From contig OX463815.1 of assembly GCA_949825045.1 (NCBI GenBank), positions 19,585,231-19,649,230 of the forward strand: 64,000 nt of DNA, given 5' to 3'. This DNA is from Argyresthia goedartella (lineage: Eukaryota > Arthropoda > Insecta > Lepidoptera > Argyresthiidae). The notes beneath the pieces were generated by a model, which worked only from the letters and a program-made list of their open reading frames with translations, had not been told where the DNA came from and searched no databases. This document shows positions 21,945 through 33,294 of the stretch, in pieces (the first letter of the stretch is position 1; the number at the start of each line of letters is the position of its first letter). Made by a program: the position numbers and the translations under genes.

Positions 21945-22300
21945 CATCGATATATTGCCAAAACCGTTAGTTTATAAACTAAGGCGTTAGTTTGGATACT
22001 ATCGACCAATCGTGAACCAGACCGACAGGGTTTAGAATTTACGTTTCTTTTGTTCTTACATGTCAACCTAGCACGTAGAATAGTCGATAACTTCACTGCA
22101 CTCGCCCCTCTAGTCTTTACCTAAGGCAAATCAAGTTTAAACCAGTTCACAATTTAACGGTTCTATTATAAACTAACGCGTCATATCCTAAGCAGTACGG
22201 TACCGATTACAATTTATCTATAGTTTTTAAACTAACGAGAAAAAAACTTTAGATTATTAACTAACGGTTTTGATAATCTTACGGTGACATATACATCGAT
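21945..22300. mobile_element. MITE family 2, copy 1
   Basis: Both ends carry AAAACCGTTAGTT in opposite orientation near ATCGAT/ATATGTCACC-like outer sequence. Internal sequence such as TTTAGAATTTACGTTTCTTT matches the inverse of 29885-30205. Several GTTAGTTTATAAACTAA-type palindromes occur inside. It is non-coding. Confidence 0.7.
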
Positions 22301-22559
22301 AAACATTCTAAGACAATATTAATTGAAAATTAAATAAATAAATAATAATAAATTACACACAATGTTTATGCACCTCCTTCGAATATTAACGAAGGTCAAA
22401 GACCTCAAGGTCAATGAACCGTAGAACTCATATCAGACATTGAAAATCGGCCAAATTAGTCATTCCCCACCATAACACACCCACATCCCCACGGTCCCGA
22501 ATGTTAGACTTGGCGTTTTTAATTTTGTAATTATAATTAGACCTACAGATGACCCAAAT

Positions 22560-23410
22560 AAATGAAGTTGTAGGTAGATTCTCGGGGATCTGTACCCTAG
22601 GGAACGTGTCTCCAGTACTACTTTGTTGTACTACATTATACTATGAATGTTAATGTACCCCAGGAGGGTACCGGTTGTGAAGCCAGAGAATTCCTCCCCG
22701 GGCTTGTCCCGGGCAACCCTTCGTTCTCTGGGATGGGCAACAGTTTGTTCTGAAGATAGCCAAGGTGGCGACAGGGTTCGCGGCGAGAGGGTCACGCTGA
22801 ACCATCCGGAAGGGCGAAAGGCGGGCTTTGGACACCCGCTTTGCTACGTGGAATGTGCGTGTAGCGATGGATGAAAATATTGATGAAGTGTGTGACATGA
22901 TGGATAAAAAGAGAGTAGATGTATGTTGTGCGAATAAGCTAAAATGAAAGGGTCAGGAACAACTACCCATGGCCCTTTTACAGGCTACTGGTCTGGGATT
23001 ACAGAGGCCGAGGTAGGATGTAAGGAGGTAGGGATTCTCCTCTCCCAACGTATGGCACAGGGTGTTAGTGAGTATGAATGTGAAGACCCAAGAATCCTCT
23101 GGGTCAGACTCAGGATGGGGCTAATACGACTATATGTAGTAGGCGTGTATGCCCCAGATATGGGCCTGACGCAGATGGTCCGAGAGGAGTATAGGGAAAA
23201 TGTGCGAGAGGTATTAATGAAGTGCGATGCAGACGAGCGGACCATAATGCTAGGGGATTTTAATGCAGGAGTGATGCGAGATGGTTATGATCAAGTGCTG
23301 GGTAAGTTTGATTAGGAAAGGGTGAACGGGAACGGTTTAGATCTTCTCGAAGTGTGTGGAAAAGAATCTGTATGACGAACACTTTGTTTTGTCACAAAAA
23401 TATTCACATG
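22560..23410 (+). pseudogene. RTE-type LINE 5' part with endonuclease
   Basis: A GC-rich leader is followed by ATWNVRVAMDENIDEVCDMM, VGILLSQRM, YVVGVYAPD and MLGDFNAGVMRDGYD, the AP-endonuclease motifs of an RTE element. There are stops after ANKLK and after LGKFD. It is 3'-truncated after GNGLDLLEVCGKESV. Confidence 0.8.
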
Positions 23411-23593
23411 TATACTTGGCGAGAGCATATGTTTGTATGTATGTATGTAGGTAGGTACCGTACAAGTAATCTGGGCATGTAACATTTTTGGCATACTAAC
23501 CTTCGAAAAATTAAAATTTTTGCGGTGTCCATCGATAAAGTATTATCTTACAAACAAATGTGTGTAAAATAATACTCTATCGATCGACTTCTG

Positions 23594-23645
23594 CTGAAGT
23601 ATATGTAAATATCTACAGTAATAAAGTTATTTGATTTGATTTGAT
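23594..23645 (+). mobile_element. LINE family A 3' end fragment
   Basis: AAGTATATGTAAATATCTAC, then CAGTAATAAAGTTA and TTGAT repeats: the family A 3' UTR and tail only, a severely 5'-truncated insertion. Confidence 0.75.
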
Positions 23646-24481
23646 ATGACAGGGTTACTGGCAAGTCGACCTACAGACACGTTGCGAGATGCTAGCGTGG
23701 ATAAAAACTAGCCATTTTTACTAAGAAACACACCACCCAAAAAGTCACAGTTTTCGAGATATTGGACAGAAAAGGAAATAAATCCAAACGTTTAATGGTG
23801 ATCCCATTAGACGTTTGGATTTCTTTCGCTTTATGCTACATGCAAATGCCGAATTCTTCAATCATACGAACTGGCGTATAGTTATACGGATAGCTTCCAC
23901 CAAGCAATGTGCGTGGTGAACCATACTTTCCACTGTAAGTAAGTAAGTAAGTATTAAGTAAGTTTATTCATGTACGCACAATACATTTATACACTTTGTG
24001 GGTAGCATCCCATACTAGAAAAATCCGTATCATGGAACACAGCGTAAGGTTACATCGTGCCTATTTAGGTAATATCTAATCTAACATGCATTAGATAATG
24101 TCAAACATCAGAATAAAACATAAAAAATAATAATAATGATACAATTTTGTCGCACTTTGATCTCTAAGTAATTGCCAAAAGAAGATTCTCAACAGATTCA
24201 TATTTTGCAGTTATTAGCCAATTTTTCAACTGATTTTTATGTATTTATCTCGTTCATTTATTTCTAGTGCAATTAGTTTACTTATCTTGTTGTAAAGGTA
24301 TGGTTGTAGATACCAAAAGAAACCCCTAGCAAACATGGTTTTGGTTATGGGTACATCAAGTCTAAAATTACGTTTATTGTTGCTATAATATGACGAGCTT
24401 AGGACAATTCGTGACATTATTGAATGAATGAAAAGTTTTCTTATGCTTAGCAACTTACTTTCGTAATAAAGAACATCCGTA

Positions 24482-25790
24482 CTATAACCTAATGGGTTTC
24501 TTAAACATCACTTTTAATACTATACGCTGTGCTCTTTCCAGGCGGAGCAGGTACGATTTTGCGGCGCCCCCCCACGCACTAATACAATATCTTAAAATGC
24601 TTTCACATAGAGCATAGTACACAGAATACAGGGTGTATATGTCCAATATATTTCTTAGCTTTTTCAGAATGTACACCAATTTTCTGACTCGACCTGAAGT
24701 AGTTTTTATGTGGGGTGCCCAGTTTAATCTATTATCTATAATCACACCTAAATATTTTAAACATTTAACCTCCTCGAGACATAGACAATTACAGGCTGCA
24801 AGTCTGTCACCACACATATGTAATTTAATAGTAAGCTCTCTTGGCGGGTAACTATGAGCTGTTTTGGCAAAGCTGATGTATTTGGTTTTTTTAGTATTCA
24901 AGCTCAGCAAGTTTTTGGCCAGCCATTCACCTATAATCGCCATGCCATATTCTGCTTTGCTGTAGGTCTCTTGCCATGTTACTCCTGTGAAAACAGCAAC
25001 TGTATCATCAGCGAAAGATATGATGTGACCATTGGCAGATCTCTCAAGTTCAACTAAATCATTTATATAGACTAGAAACAAGATGGGGCCAAGAACACTA
25101 CCTTGTGGCACTCCAAACTTAACCGTAGAAAATTTGCTAAGGTGTGAGTCAAGCTTGACAGCTTGCTTCCTATCGTGCAGGTAGCATTTCAGCAAACTCA
25201 ACGCCAGACCTCTGACACCAATATTTTCTAGTTTATACAATAGTAGTGGAATTGAAACGGTGTCAAAGACCTTGGCTAGGTCTAAAAATACTGCTAAAGT
25301 ATGTTGGCCATGGTCAAGGTGTCTACTGATAAACTCTACAAGATCATCCAAGGCATGGTTAGTGGATTTAGACTGGCGGAAACCAAATTGTTTAGAGCTC
25401 AACAGACATTTAGTCTCCAAGAAATCTACAAGGCGTTTCTTAATTACTTTTTCTAAAACCTTTGACAATGTTGGTAGTAGAGCAATTGGTCTATAATTGC
25501 TGACAACATCTTGATTGCCACTTTTGTGCAGTGGTATGACAACAGCCCTCTTGTATGCTTCTGGGAATACTCCTTGACTTAGGCTACAGTTAGATAGGTA
25601 AGTAAGTGGTTCCTGAATGTAAGATTTGGTTTTTTTAAGAAATTCATTGGGTATATTATCCCATCCTGCAGATTTTGTACTTTTGAGCGAACTGATTACC
25701 TGTGAAATTTCCTTGGTATCAACCGAAGTAAGAAAGAGTGAATCAACAGATGATTTAAATTGATTATTTGTTCTAATTAACGATTCCCCA
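24482..25790 (-). pseudogene. LINE family B reverse transcriptase
   Basis: The longest RT frame in the window outside BEL (328 codons open at 24482-25468, with similarity continuing upstream to about 25790). It includes NYRPIALLPTLSKVLEKVI, QFGFRQSKSTNHAL, VPQGSVLGPILFLVYINDL and ISFADDTVAVF with both catalytic Asp. The C-terminal extension continues past the TAG/TAA at 24482 (LLSIRKLFIHSIMSRIVLSS). It is near-intact and may be a fairly recent copy. Confidence 0.85.
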
Positions 25791-26397
25791 TCGGTCTGTA
25801 GTCTTTCCAGTATTTTATTAGCTAAATTTTACCCTACATTTATGAAGTATTCATTTATCTTATTAACATCATTGTTGGGTTTGTTGATAAAAGAGCGTTT
25901 GCTGATGTAGTTTTTGTTGTCTTAATGTCTGCTACTTCTTTTATAATAGACCATGTTTTTCTATGATCACCGGCAAATTTTGAAAGTTTTTGACCATAGT
26001 ATAGTTCTCGGGCTGTATTTGTTGCTAATTTACATGTGTTTCTGTAACGTTTATATTGAGTTTGAAGTTCTGTATTGTGTTTGTATTTACGGGCATCTTT
26101 GTGCATCAAATCTCTTTTTATAATTGATTTGACCAGCGCTTTAGTAATCCACGGTTTTGCAATTTTGTATTTACGTGACTGTGTTTTTGTTTCGGTATTA
26201 TTTTCTATTATTTTTTTAAGTACATTTATAAATTTTGATGTTGCTTCGTTAACGTCGGTAATTTGTGTAACTGAAAGCCAATCGTAGCCTTGTAGCGTCT
26301 TTGTTACGTTATCATAATTAATTGTACTAATAGTAGTTTTTTGTTGCTTTTTGTGTGATCGCTGAGGAAACTTTATTTGACAAAGAATTTGTGCATG

Positions 26398-26445
26398 ATA
26401 TTACTGTAGACAGCGACGTCACAGCGTCGCTGTCTACAGTAATAT
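26398..26445. repeat. perfect 21-bp inverted repeat in LINE endonuclease
   Basis: Arms 26398-26418 and 26425-26445 (ATATTACTGTAGACAGCGAC then G, and complement), loop TCACAG. The minus-strand frame stays open through it. Confidence 0.93.
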
Positions 26446-27010
26446 TGAAAATCTGGTTGGGACTCTTAGCTATTACATGATCGAGACACGCCGATAATCT
26501 AGTGGGAATGCGAGATGTGGGGAACATATGATTATTAGCCAGCATGCCTTCATATTTCATAGCAGTGGTGTCTTCTTCGTCATCGTCGTTTCCAAGAGCA
26601 ATGTTCACATTGATATCACCAATTAGGAAAATATTTCTAAAGTCTTTTACTAGCTGGAGTTCCCCATTCAGTGAATCAATGAAGCTATCATCTGCAGATG
26701 TTGATGGCGATCTATACATAGCCAAGATTGCAATGTGAGTGTCGATCGATAACAATAGAGCGTTTGAGTTTGATATGTTTAGTTCCTTTACCCTTACGTT
26801 TAGGCTGTTCTTGGCATGCGAGATGCCAAGCTGTTTAGCTTCAACATTTGTAGATGTCGTAGAGTCCTCTTGGAGATATCTTTGTATTTCTGCCTCTAAG
26901 TCGACGTAATACACACGTAGCATACTCAAATCCGTTTTTAGTCATTGCACCGAGCCAGTTTCTCTTAGTCGTCGGTAAGCACCATCAAACACAAAAACAT
27001 CTGGCACTCG

Positions 27011-28670
27011 ACGACCTGGATAAAGCTGTGCTCATACTTTGTCCGTGCTGCTCGGGAATTTCCTTGACAAAATCACACAAGAATAACATAACACATAAGA
27101 ATGTCAGCATATTATTCATTAGAAAACACCGACATCGTGAACCAAAATCTCACTATCCGAATCATAAGCAAGTCGAAGACCGAGTGACACAGCCAGTTCA
27201 CAATTCAGGAGTTCCAAAGTCCACAATACAAGCCAATTCGTGATGAAAGTAAGCACGCACAGCACAAGTGACGAAACTACACCAGTATATTTTTGCATTA
27301 TTTCAAATGATTAAACTTTTCTTATGAACTGTTATTTCATGCATTTTCCCATGAATTGACCTTCCTTTTGATGTTTATTTGTAGTTAAAAGCAGTTGTTA
27401 AAAATATTTGCGGTCTTTATCGCCATTTTTTTGTAAGAACCAAGGGGTGGTCAAAATTTAACTATATAACAGCAAGACATTGTATTAGACATAGAATAGG
27501 TCATGTCATGCCATGAAATAAACATAAAAATACTCACGAGTTCGTCACTTATTTACAACATATTACCCCTTTGTTTAAAGTACCACAGAATCTTCAAGTC
27601 CGCTACCCTTTCTTCTTTGTTGGCTAGTTTTTCCTAGAATTATTATTTGACTATTGTACCTTTTCGTACAGCTAGAGAACTGAAGGTATTTTAGTATTGT
27701 TTGCACAAACAATCACTAGTATTTTTAATGACACTGCTATAAAGTCAAAGAATTAGGTAAAAAAGTGATATTTTGTTTTCGTCATAAGCCTGAATTATGG
27801 GGTTTTTTTTTGCAGCAAAAACCAAAAAGACCCGACGGTCTTTTTGGTTTTTAAATATAAAATTTTCTCTATTTTTTTCTACAAAGTTTTAGTGTAATCT
27901 GTGTATTGTTAGTATCTAAGAAAAGGATATTGCGTGACCTTGCTTGCGCCTTCCCAAAAGAAGGCTGTTGGAGTACGGCATCTTCAACGAGATCCACATC
28001 TGCACACCCGGAATAGCTGAGCAGCTTGAGGGAAGTTCTCGGTGAAGCCTCATCAGCAAGGTCACCTACTGGGTATCGCGTTAGTTTTTGAAATTTAATC
28101 GCCGACGTTTGAATTTCATCACGGCTGGACTAGGGTTCATTATAACTACGGTTGTCTGAATCCGGCCCTGCTGGAAGGTCGAACATTTTGGAAAAACTGG
28201 ACTGGATCACCTAGAAAAGGAAAGTTGGTATGAAATATGTGTAAAGTTGTTTTTTTCTTCAAATATCTTGAAACTTCCATAACTCGACAACGGTCTATTT
28301 TTGGGTAAAATGTTTCATAGTGACAATAGTAAATTTTGACTCATGCTAGATTTACAACGTGTGTAGCTCGATTTACCAGTAACCTTTTATAATTAATATA
28401 TCTTATTTTTTTAAAGCGGCGAATTGAAATGTTAACCTGACAACCGGATATTGCTATTGGCCATTTTTTTAGGGACAATTGAAGTTGTGCACTGCAGCCA
28501 ACTTAACGGCGAAGGGATATTAAAACTGAAATGCCAATATGCACTTAGGGGCGGAATCGGGCGGATCCAGCTTTCAATTCAGGTTCATACAGCCAACGTC
28601 TAGTCAGGATCGTCTCCCACATTCTCCCTTTTTCATGTGGCCAGCACGTCGAGTAAAAAGTATGAAATTA
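27011..28670. other. intergenic DNA, no gene seen
   Basis: AT-rich with a 16-bp perfect hairpin at 27817-27852 (AAAAACCAAAAAGACC, loop CGAC). A short GTGACCTTGCTTG/CAAGGTCACC inverted pair lies near 27936 and 28060. No coding motif recognised. Confidence 0.5.
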
Positions 28671-29150
28671 TATGGGCCCAAGCCACCACGGAAATTTAAC
28701 AAGGCTACCACGTTGAGTAGCGAGACTAGCGAGTAACCGGTAAGAACCGTTATAGGGGAGAAAGCCAACCCGTAGATTACACAGTGCTATCAAGCTAATA
28801 TATCCTGTCCCTGACAGGACATGTCCCCCCTCCAACAAACCTGCGGCTTCTTGTCGTTATGAGGCAAGCTAAACAGATGTGTTCCAGCGCGTGATTATAG
28901 ATGTGGCATCACGATTGTGAACATAATGCTATAGTAATCATATTCAAAAACTTTAACGGGTTTTCATCCGTTGGCCGGACGAAGGGTTAAGAAGGGCGGA
29001 GCAAACACATGGCTGGCCAATCAAGCAATGAGCAACCAACGGTTTTGTTCTAGCCGCTCCGGAAAATTCATATGACAAGCAAATCTAGCAATGAGCTATA
29101 GTATCCGTGATGAGCTAGCGCAGCCCCGGTCACATGACAAGTCGAGCAGT
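28670..29150. repeat. cluster of degenerate CGGAAATTT / AGCAATGAGCAACC motifs
   Basis: Related strings recur at about 28690-28735, 29010-29045, 29055-29095 and 29110-29140. Single relatives lie at about 2110, 12470 and 12965-13010. This looks like an old dispersed non-coding repeat. Confidence 0.45.
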
Positions 29151-29884
29151 ATCTGATAAGATCTGTTATAAAGGGCGGGCACGGGCAAATAAGTGGATTT
29201 CTAAATACATCAATCATAATATCATAATTTCGCATTATTCAAAGAAGTATTAAAAGTAGATTATACACCCAGAGGATAAAGCACTGTTTTCGGTCACATG
29301 CGCGATATTGAGTCCTGAGTGCAGTGAGGGGTTCAAGCGCGTCCAAGACAAAAACAGCTTTATCCCCGGGGAGAATACTCTACTTTTCTCACCATTAGCG
29401 AGATACATTTTATTGAAAACAATTAAAAGTGAAAAGTGTTGTTTGATATATTGTCCAGTTGAGTGTGGAGTGTGGACAGATAATAGAATCGTTGTAGTTT
29501 TACTACGTTTATGGCAGCGTCTTGCAACACTCGCGGTTTTCAAATATGCGTAGCAGTCGTGGCTTCATCTAACTGAAATAAATGCATAGAAATGTTATTT
29601 CAGTCGCTAGAAGCTTCGCCGTCGCTTCTTCCCCCGCTGCTCAACTAAATTGAAATTGAGCAGTGGGTAATACCAACCGCTCAACTGGTAATTGCTCACC
29701 TATAAATAGTTGAATAGTGGTTAATACACGCTGATTAACTATACCTTCTTCCCACTGCTCAACTGGATTCCTCCAAGTTTTGCTGTAATCACAAGGGATA
29801 TGCTCTGTTGGAGCCAAAGTATCATGATATAGGAGGATACTCATAATCTGTAGGTCTCAGACCGAAAACCGAAACCGAAACACT
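29151..29884. other. intergenic DNA, no gene seen
   Basis: Overlapping short frames on both strands at about 29250-29550 show no family motif. 29640-29770 has repeated GCTCAACTG/CCCACTGCTC strings in a loose inverted arrangement. Confidence 0.4.
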
Positions 29885-30205
29885 AGAAAACTAACTTACT
29901 ATATGACGCGTTAGTTGGTCAACTAACGGTTAAAACTTAAAACCCTTAAATAGTAAACTGGTTTAAACTTGAATTGCTAATGAAATACCAGGGCAAACAC
30001 TGCGGTAGCTTAGGTGAAGACTAGAGGGGGCGAACGCAGCGAAGCCCCCGAATAGTCTTCGTGTTAGGTTGATATGTAAGAACAAAAGAAACGTAAATTC
30101 TAAACCCTGACGGCCTGGATTACTATCTGTCGATAGTTGATCAACTACCGCGTTAGTTGATCAACTGACGGTTTTGGCTATCTTCCGGTGACATATATAT
30201 CGATC
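29885..30205. mobile_element. MITE family 2, copy 2
   Basis: Opposite orientation to 21945-22300. It shares AACAAAAGAAACGTAAATTC and CTAAACCCTGACGGCCTGG, and outer ends with ACGGTTTTGGCTATCTTCC and GTGACATATATATCGAT. It has several GTTGATCAACT palindromic blocks. Confidence 0.7.
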
Positions 30206-30714
30206 ATATTTTAGAATACAATCACAAATATATAAATCTGGAGTAGAAGTTATCACATATAATGAGAATTCAAAAAACTATAAACACCATCTTGCAGTAA
30301 TCCAAAAGGAATAACGCAGTTAATAGAATATTATGAGATATTCTTACAGCATACTCGTGATACATTCTTACATACATTAAATTCAAGCTGAATCTTGGAT
30401 GTATGTAGGTTTAAAGTCTTTTAAGCCCTTTGTACAGTTTACTCCGATTTAGAATATCTTACACTATATCCTGAATGGCTAGCTATGATAAAAGACGCTG
30501 TGCCTTAAAGATATCACTGTACAAAAAGACTTGTCTGAAATAACGAGGCTTAATAGGTTTACCTAAGCACAAAAGTCTAGGTAACCCTCCTTATATTAGA
30601 TAATGTTTGGCTTGATATTATCAGTTATGTTTTTTATTTTCTTTTCCTGAGAGATAATTATGAATCATATTTATCCTACAGTTATTTCCCAACTTCATTT
30701 CTAAACATCTACCA

Positions 30715-31040
30715 GTAAATCAGATTGGACCTGGCTTGGAGTATAATTACAAAATTAAACGAACTTACCTTAGTGAAGCCAGGTGCAACATAGTAATCAG
30801 CCTTCCACCCTTAACATCACGCAGTATGTTTACCCTAAAGGGGGAGTTAGGAAACTTTTTCTTAGTTATAGATAGATGACAGCTGAGGTGTTGCTAGGAA
30901 ACTTTTTGTCTATTCTCTAAAGAGTCGAGTCACACACACGTCGATAACGTGGTACTACCTAAATCATATTGGACCTGGCTTCTCGTATAATTACAACGGA
31001 ATTTCACTCAGGTAAGTTCGTTTAATTTTGTAATTATTTA
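30715..31040. repeat. inverted repeat with ATTGGACCTGGCTT blocks
   Basis: 30719-30790 contains ATTGGACCTGGCTTGGAGTA and AAATTAAACGAACTTACCT. 30955-31040 contains ATTGGACCTGGCTTCTCGTA and then AGGTAAGTTCGTTTAATTTT. The second block is in opposite orientation. It is probably a non-autonomous repeat. 30206-30714 shows nothing recognisable. Confidence 0.55.
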
Positions 31041-31049
31041 AAGGGTTCG

Positions 31050-31590
31050 TCCCTTTTTAGGTCAACGACGTGTCAGTTCCAGACTGTTAAAAAACGTATT
31101 GATTTTAAAACTCTTTTTAACAGAGTAGATTAGGATAAAAATCCCTTCTTCTCCCCTTGATCGATTATGCCGATGTTTGTTGGGCTAGCGCCAACGAAGA
31201 ACAACTGAACAGACTCGAGCGACTTAAAATCTCGGGATTCGGTTTATCTTCGGACTGCGCAAGTTCGACCACGTCTCGTAGTATCGCAAGGAGTTAAAAT
31301 GGCTGCCGATCCGTCTTCGTCGGGACACACACATCCTCACTCTTCTATTCAACATCTTAACCAACGCCCGATTCCCTAGCTTTCTCCGTGAGTTTTTTCA
31401 TTTCTCCCTTCGGCTCTTCCACGTAGAACTCACACCGCTTCCCTGCTCTCTATACCTCATCACAATACCATCACGCGATCACTCTTTGGAACTCGCTTCC
31501 CTGCACTATCAGAGTTAGTCAGTCTCTCCCCGTCTTCAAGAATCGTTTGAAGGAGCATTATCTTTCTCTATCCTAGATTTGAGCTTGGTA
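31050..31590 (+). pseudogene. CR1-like LINE C-terminal fragment
   Basis: Reads LIDYADVCWASANEEQLNRL, then RDTHILTLLFNILTNARFPS and SLELASL, the C-terminal domain of a CR1/Jockey-group RT. There are several frameshifts. It is the same family as 14160-14410. 31600-33050 after it is AT-rich with no gene seen. Confidence 0.75.
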
Positions 31591-33054
31591 TATATTAGTT
31601 TATTTATATTTTTATATAATATTTATATACTTGTGTATGTAGTGATCTAGCAGTTAGTTCGATAGTTCAGTAATATATGTATGTATCTTATCAGAGCACA
31701 ATAGGTCTATCCTGTATATTATTTATATCAACCTGGGTTTGCTGGAAGAGATCTCTATATAGAGATAAGCATGCCTTTGTAGATGTCCTTTCTGTTTTAT
31801 TATATCTTATGTCGTTTTATGTGCAGTAAATATATACGAAAAATAGTTGTAAATAAAAATGTTTATATTCAGAGGAAAACATATTAAAACATAAACATTG
31901 GCATACAGTCTTATACAATGCTTCTGGCCCCACTATAATATTTTCTCTTATTAATATTATTATTATCCAGTTCTTATTTATGTCTGCGTTTCTGTATTTG
32001 TAGGTGTTCGTAACGAAAATTAAATACACGTTATATCTCAATACACCCCCCTCCCTTCCCCCTTGTGATGTTTCGTGTTTTTTCTTTTTCTGACCCCCCC
32101 CCCTACCATTTTTTTATTTTCTTATAAGTTCACCCCCGAATTCACCTTCTTAGTGCGTTAAAATGTGAAAAACTCTTTAATTACTTTTGTCTCGCAGCTC
32201 TAAATTACATATGTTAAATAGTTTATGATTTTCATACAAACTGTAACCCGCCATTTCGGCCCCCCTTAGGGGAGCAATTTCGCCAAATCCTTTCTTAGTG
32301 CTGCCGCAGATTAAATAATAGTTACTTGTGCTACTCTAAGTTATTATGGAACCCCTCTACAAAGTGTAACTGACTCTAAGTACACCGGATGAGGTTGTGC
32401 GTTGTCTGTCAGTCAGGCAAATCTAAAAGTTCAGCCCTCCATTTCCCTCCCTCAGTGGCACCCCATGACCCTGACAATCAGCACAATCACCACAGAAAAT
32501 AATGAATGCTATTCTTGTAAAAATAATAATAATATAGGGCGTTATTTTGGAGCCCTAGCCAATTTTTTTCACGTTTTCGTATTGCAGGAGTGCAATCAAT
32601 TTATAAAATAAAAACCACTTTTTTTTCATTTTGTCACCTATATACTTGTCCTACCGAACACACATTAAAAACTCACTTCTCGTTAGTTCACTGGTGGCGT
32701 ACCGCCAATTATTATTTTTCTCGGTCGCTCGCGGTTTGCGACGCGATGAGCGCAAGGGTGACCAAACGCGCCTCGAAATTTAGGATTTGTAAAATACAGA
32801 TTGAAAAAACAAAAGTTATAATAAAATATAGTATTTGTATTCATTTCACAAATCATATTTACTTTCTAGGCTAGCCTTCCAAAAATAACTCTGTATACCT
32901 ACTTATCTATTTAATTTGACAGTTTGTGAGCTGATCGACCATGGATTGACGGAACTAAGGTACCCACCGCTTCATCCACGTGTGGTCAGTGGTCACCACA
33001 AGTGGCAGCGTTTTGTGTAGTGTTCCGTGTGAGGCGAGGCTTAGATATAAAACA

Positions 33055-33294
33055 TCAATCGTTATCGATCATATTGTCCTTCTGCTGTGCCGCAGACAAG
33101 TCGCCTTTGCTGTCATCCACTTCTAATTGATAGGAGCAGCTCGAAGCATCGAAGTTTTCGTTGACAGTCATTAGGTGTTGCACATTTTTCTTATTTCTGC
33201 TACTGCCACTTCCACCCTTCTTCCCACTTTTGCTAATTGAATCGGATTTGAAGCATGGTTGCACATCAGCGGGGATGAATTTGAACATCAGTAA
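33055..33294 (-). CDS. tetraspanin exon 6 (C-terminal tail and stop)
   Basis: 79 codons plus TGA (33055-33057), acceptor GACAG before TTACTGATG. It completes the fourth membrane segment (LLMFKFIPADVQ) and gives the cytoplasmic tail with SKSGKKGGSGSSRNKK and an acidic end (DNMIDND). Confidence 0.83.
   Translation of the reverse strand, partial: LLMFKFIPADVQPCFKSDSISKSGKKGGSGSSRNKKNVQHLMTVNENFDASSCSYQLEVDDSKGDLSAAQQKDNMIDND

Larger units (their letters stand above)
23935..27010 (-). mobile_element. Jockey/CR1-type LINE (family B), largely preserved
   Basis: On the minus strand it runs from an endonuclease region (IFLIGDINVNIA; 26327-26929) through a linker (KPWITKALVKSIIKRDLM) to RT and a C-terminal domain, ending in a TAAG-type microsatellite on the plus strand at about 23937-23970. 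RT motifs include VVIPLHKSGNQ, FLDLAKVFDTV (Ala to Val in the usual DLAKAFD), KFGVPQGSVLGP and ISFADD. Few stops interrupt it: one near 25830, one at 24482. The endonuclease N-terminus is missing or diverged. Retrotransposition by target-primed reverse transcription is known for the class. Confidence 0.88.

Noticed and set aside
22647..22874. 75-codon frame in GC-rich DNA upstream of the RTE endonuclease
   Set aside because: Fits the non-coding leader of the RTE element; no motif and no continuity with the endonuclease frame.
23937..23970. TAAGTAAG repeats as a telomere-like or simple satellite array
   Set aside because: They are the 3' tail of the minus-strand LINE ending there.
30770..30840. 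Exon-like segment on the minus strand with AG and GTAAGT edges
   Set aside because: The donor-like string is part of an inverted repeat also present at 30955-31040; the reading has no family match.
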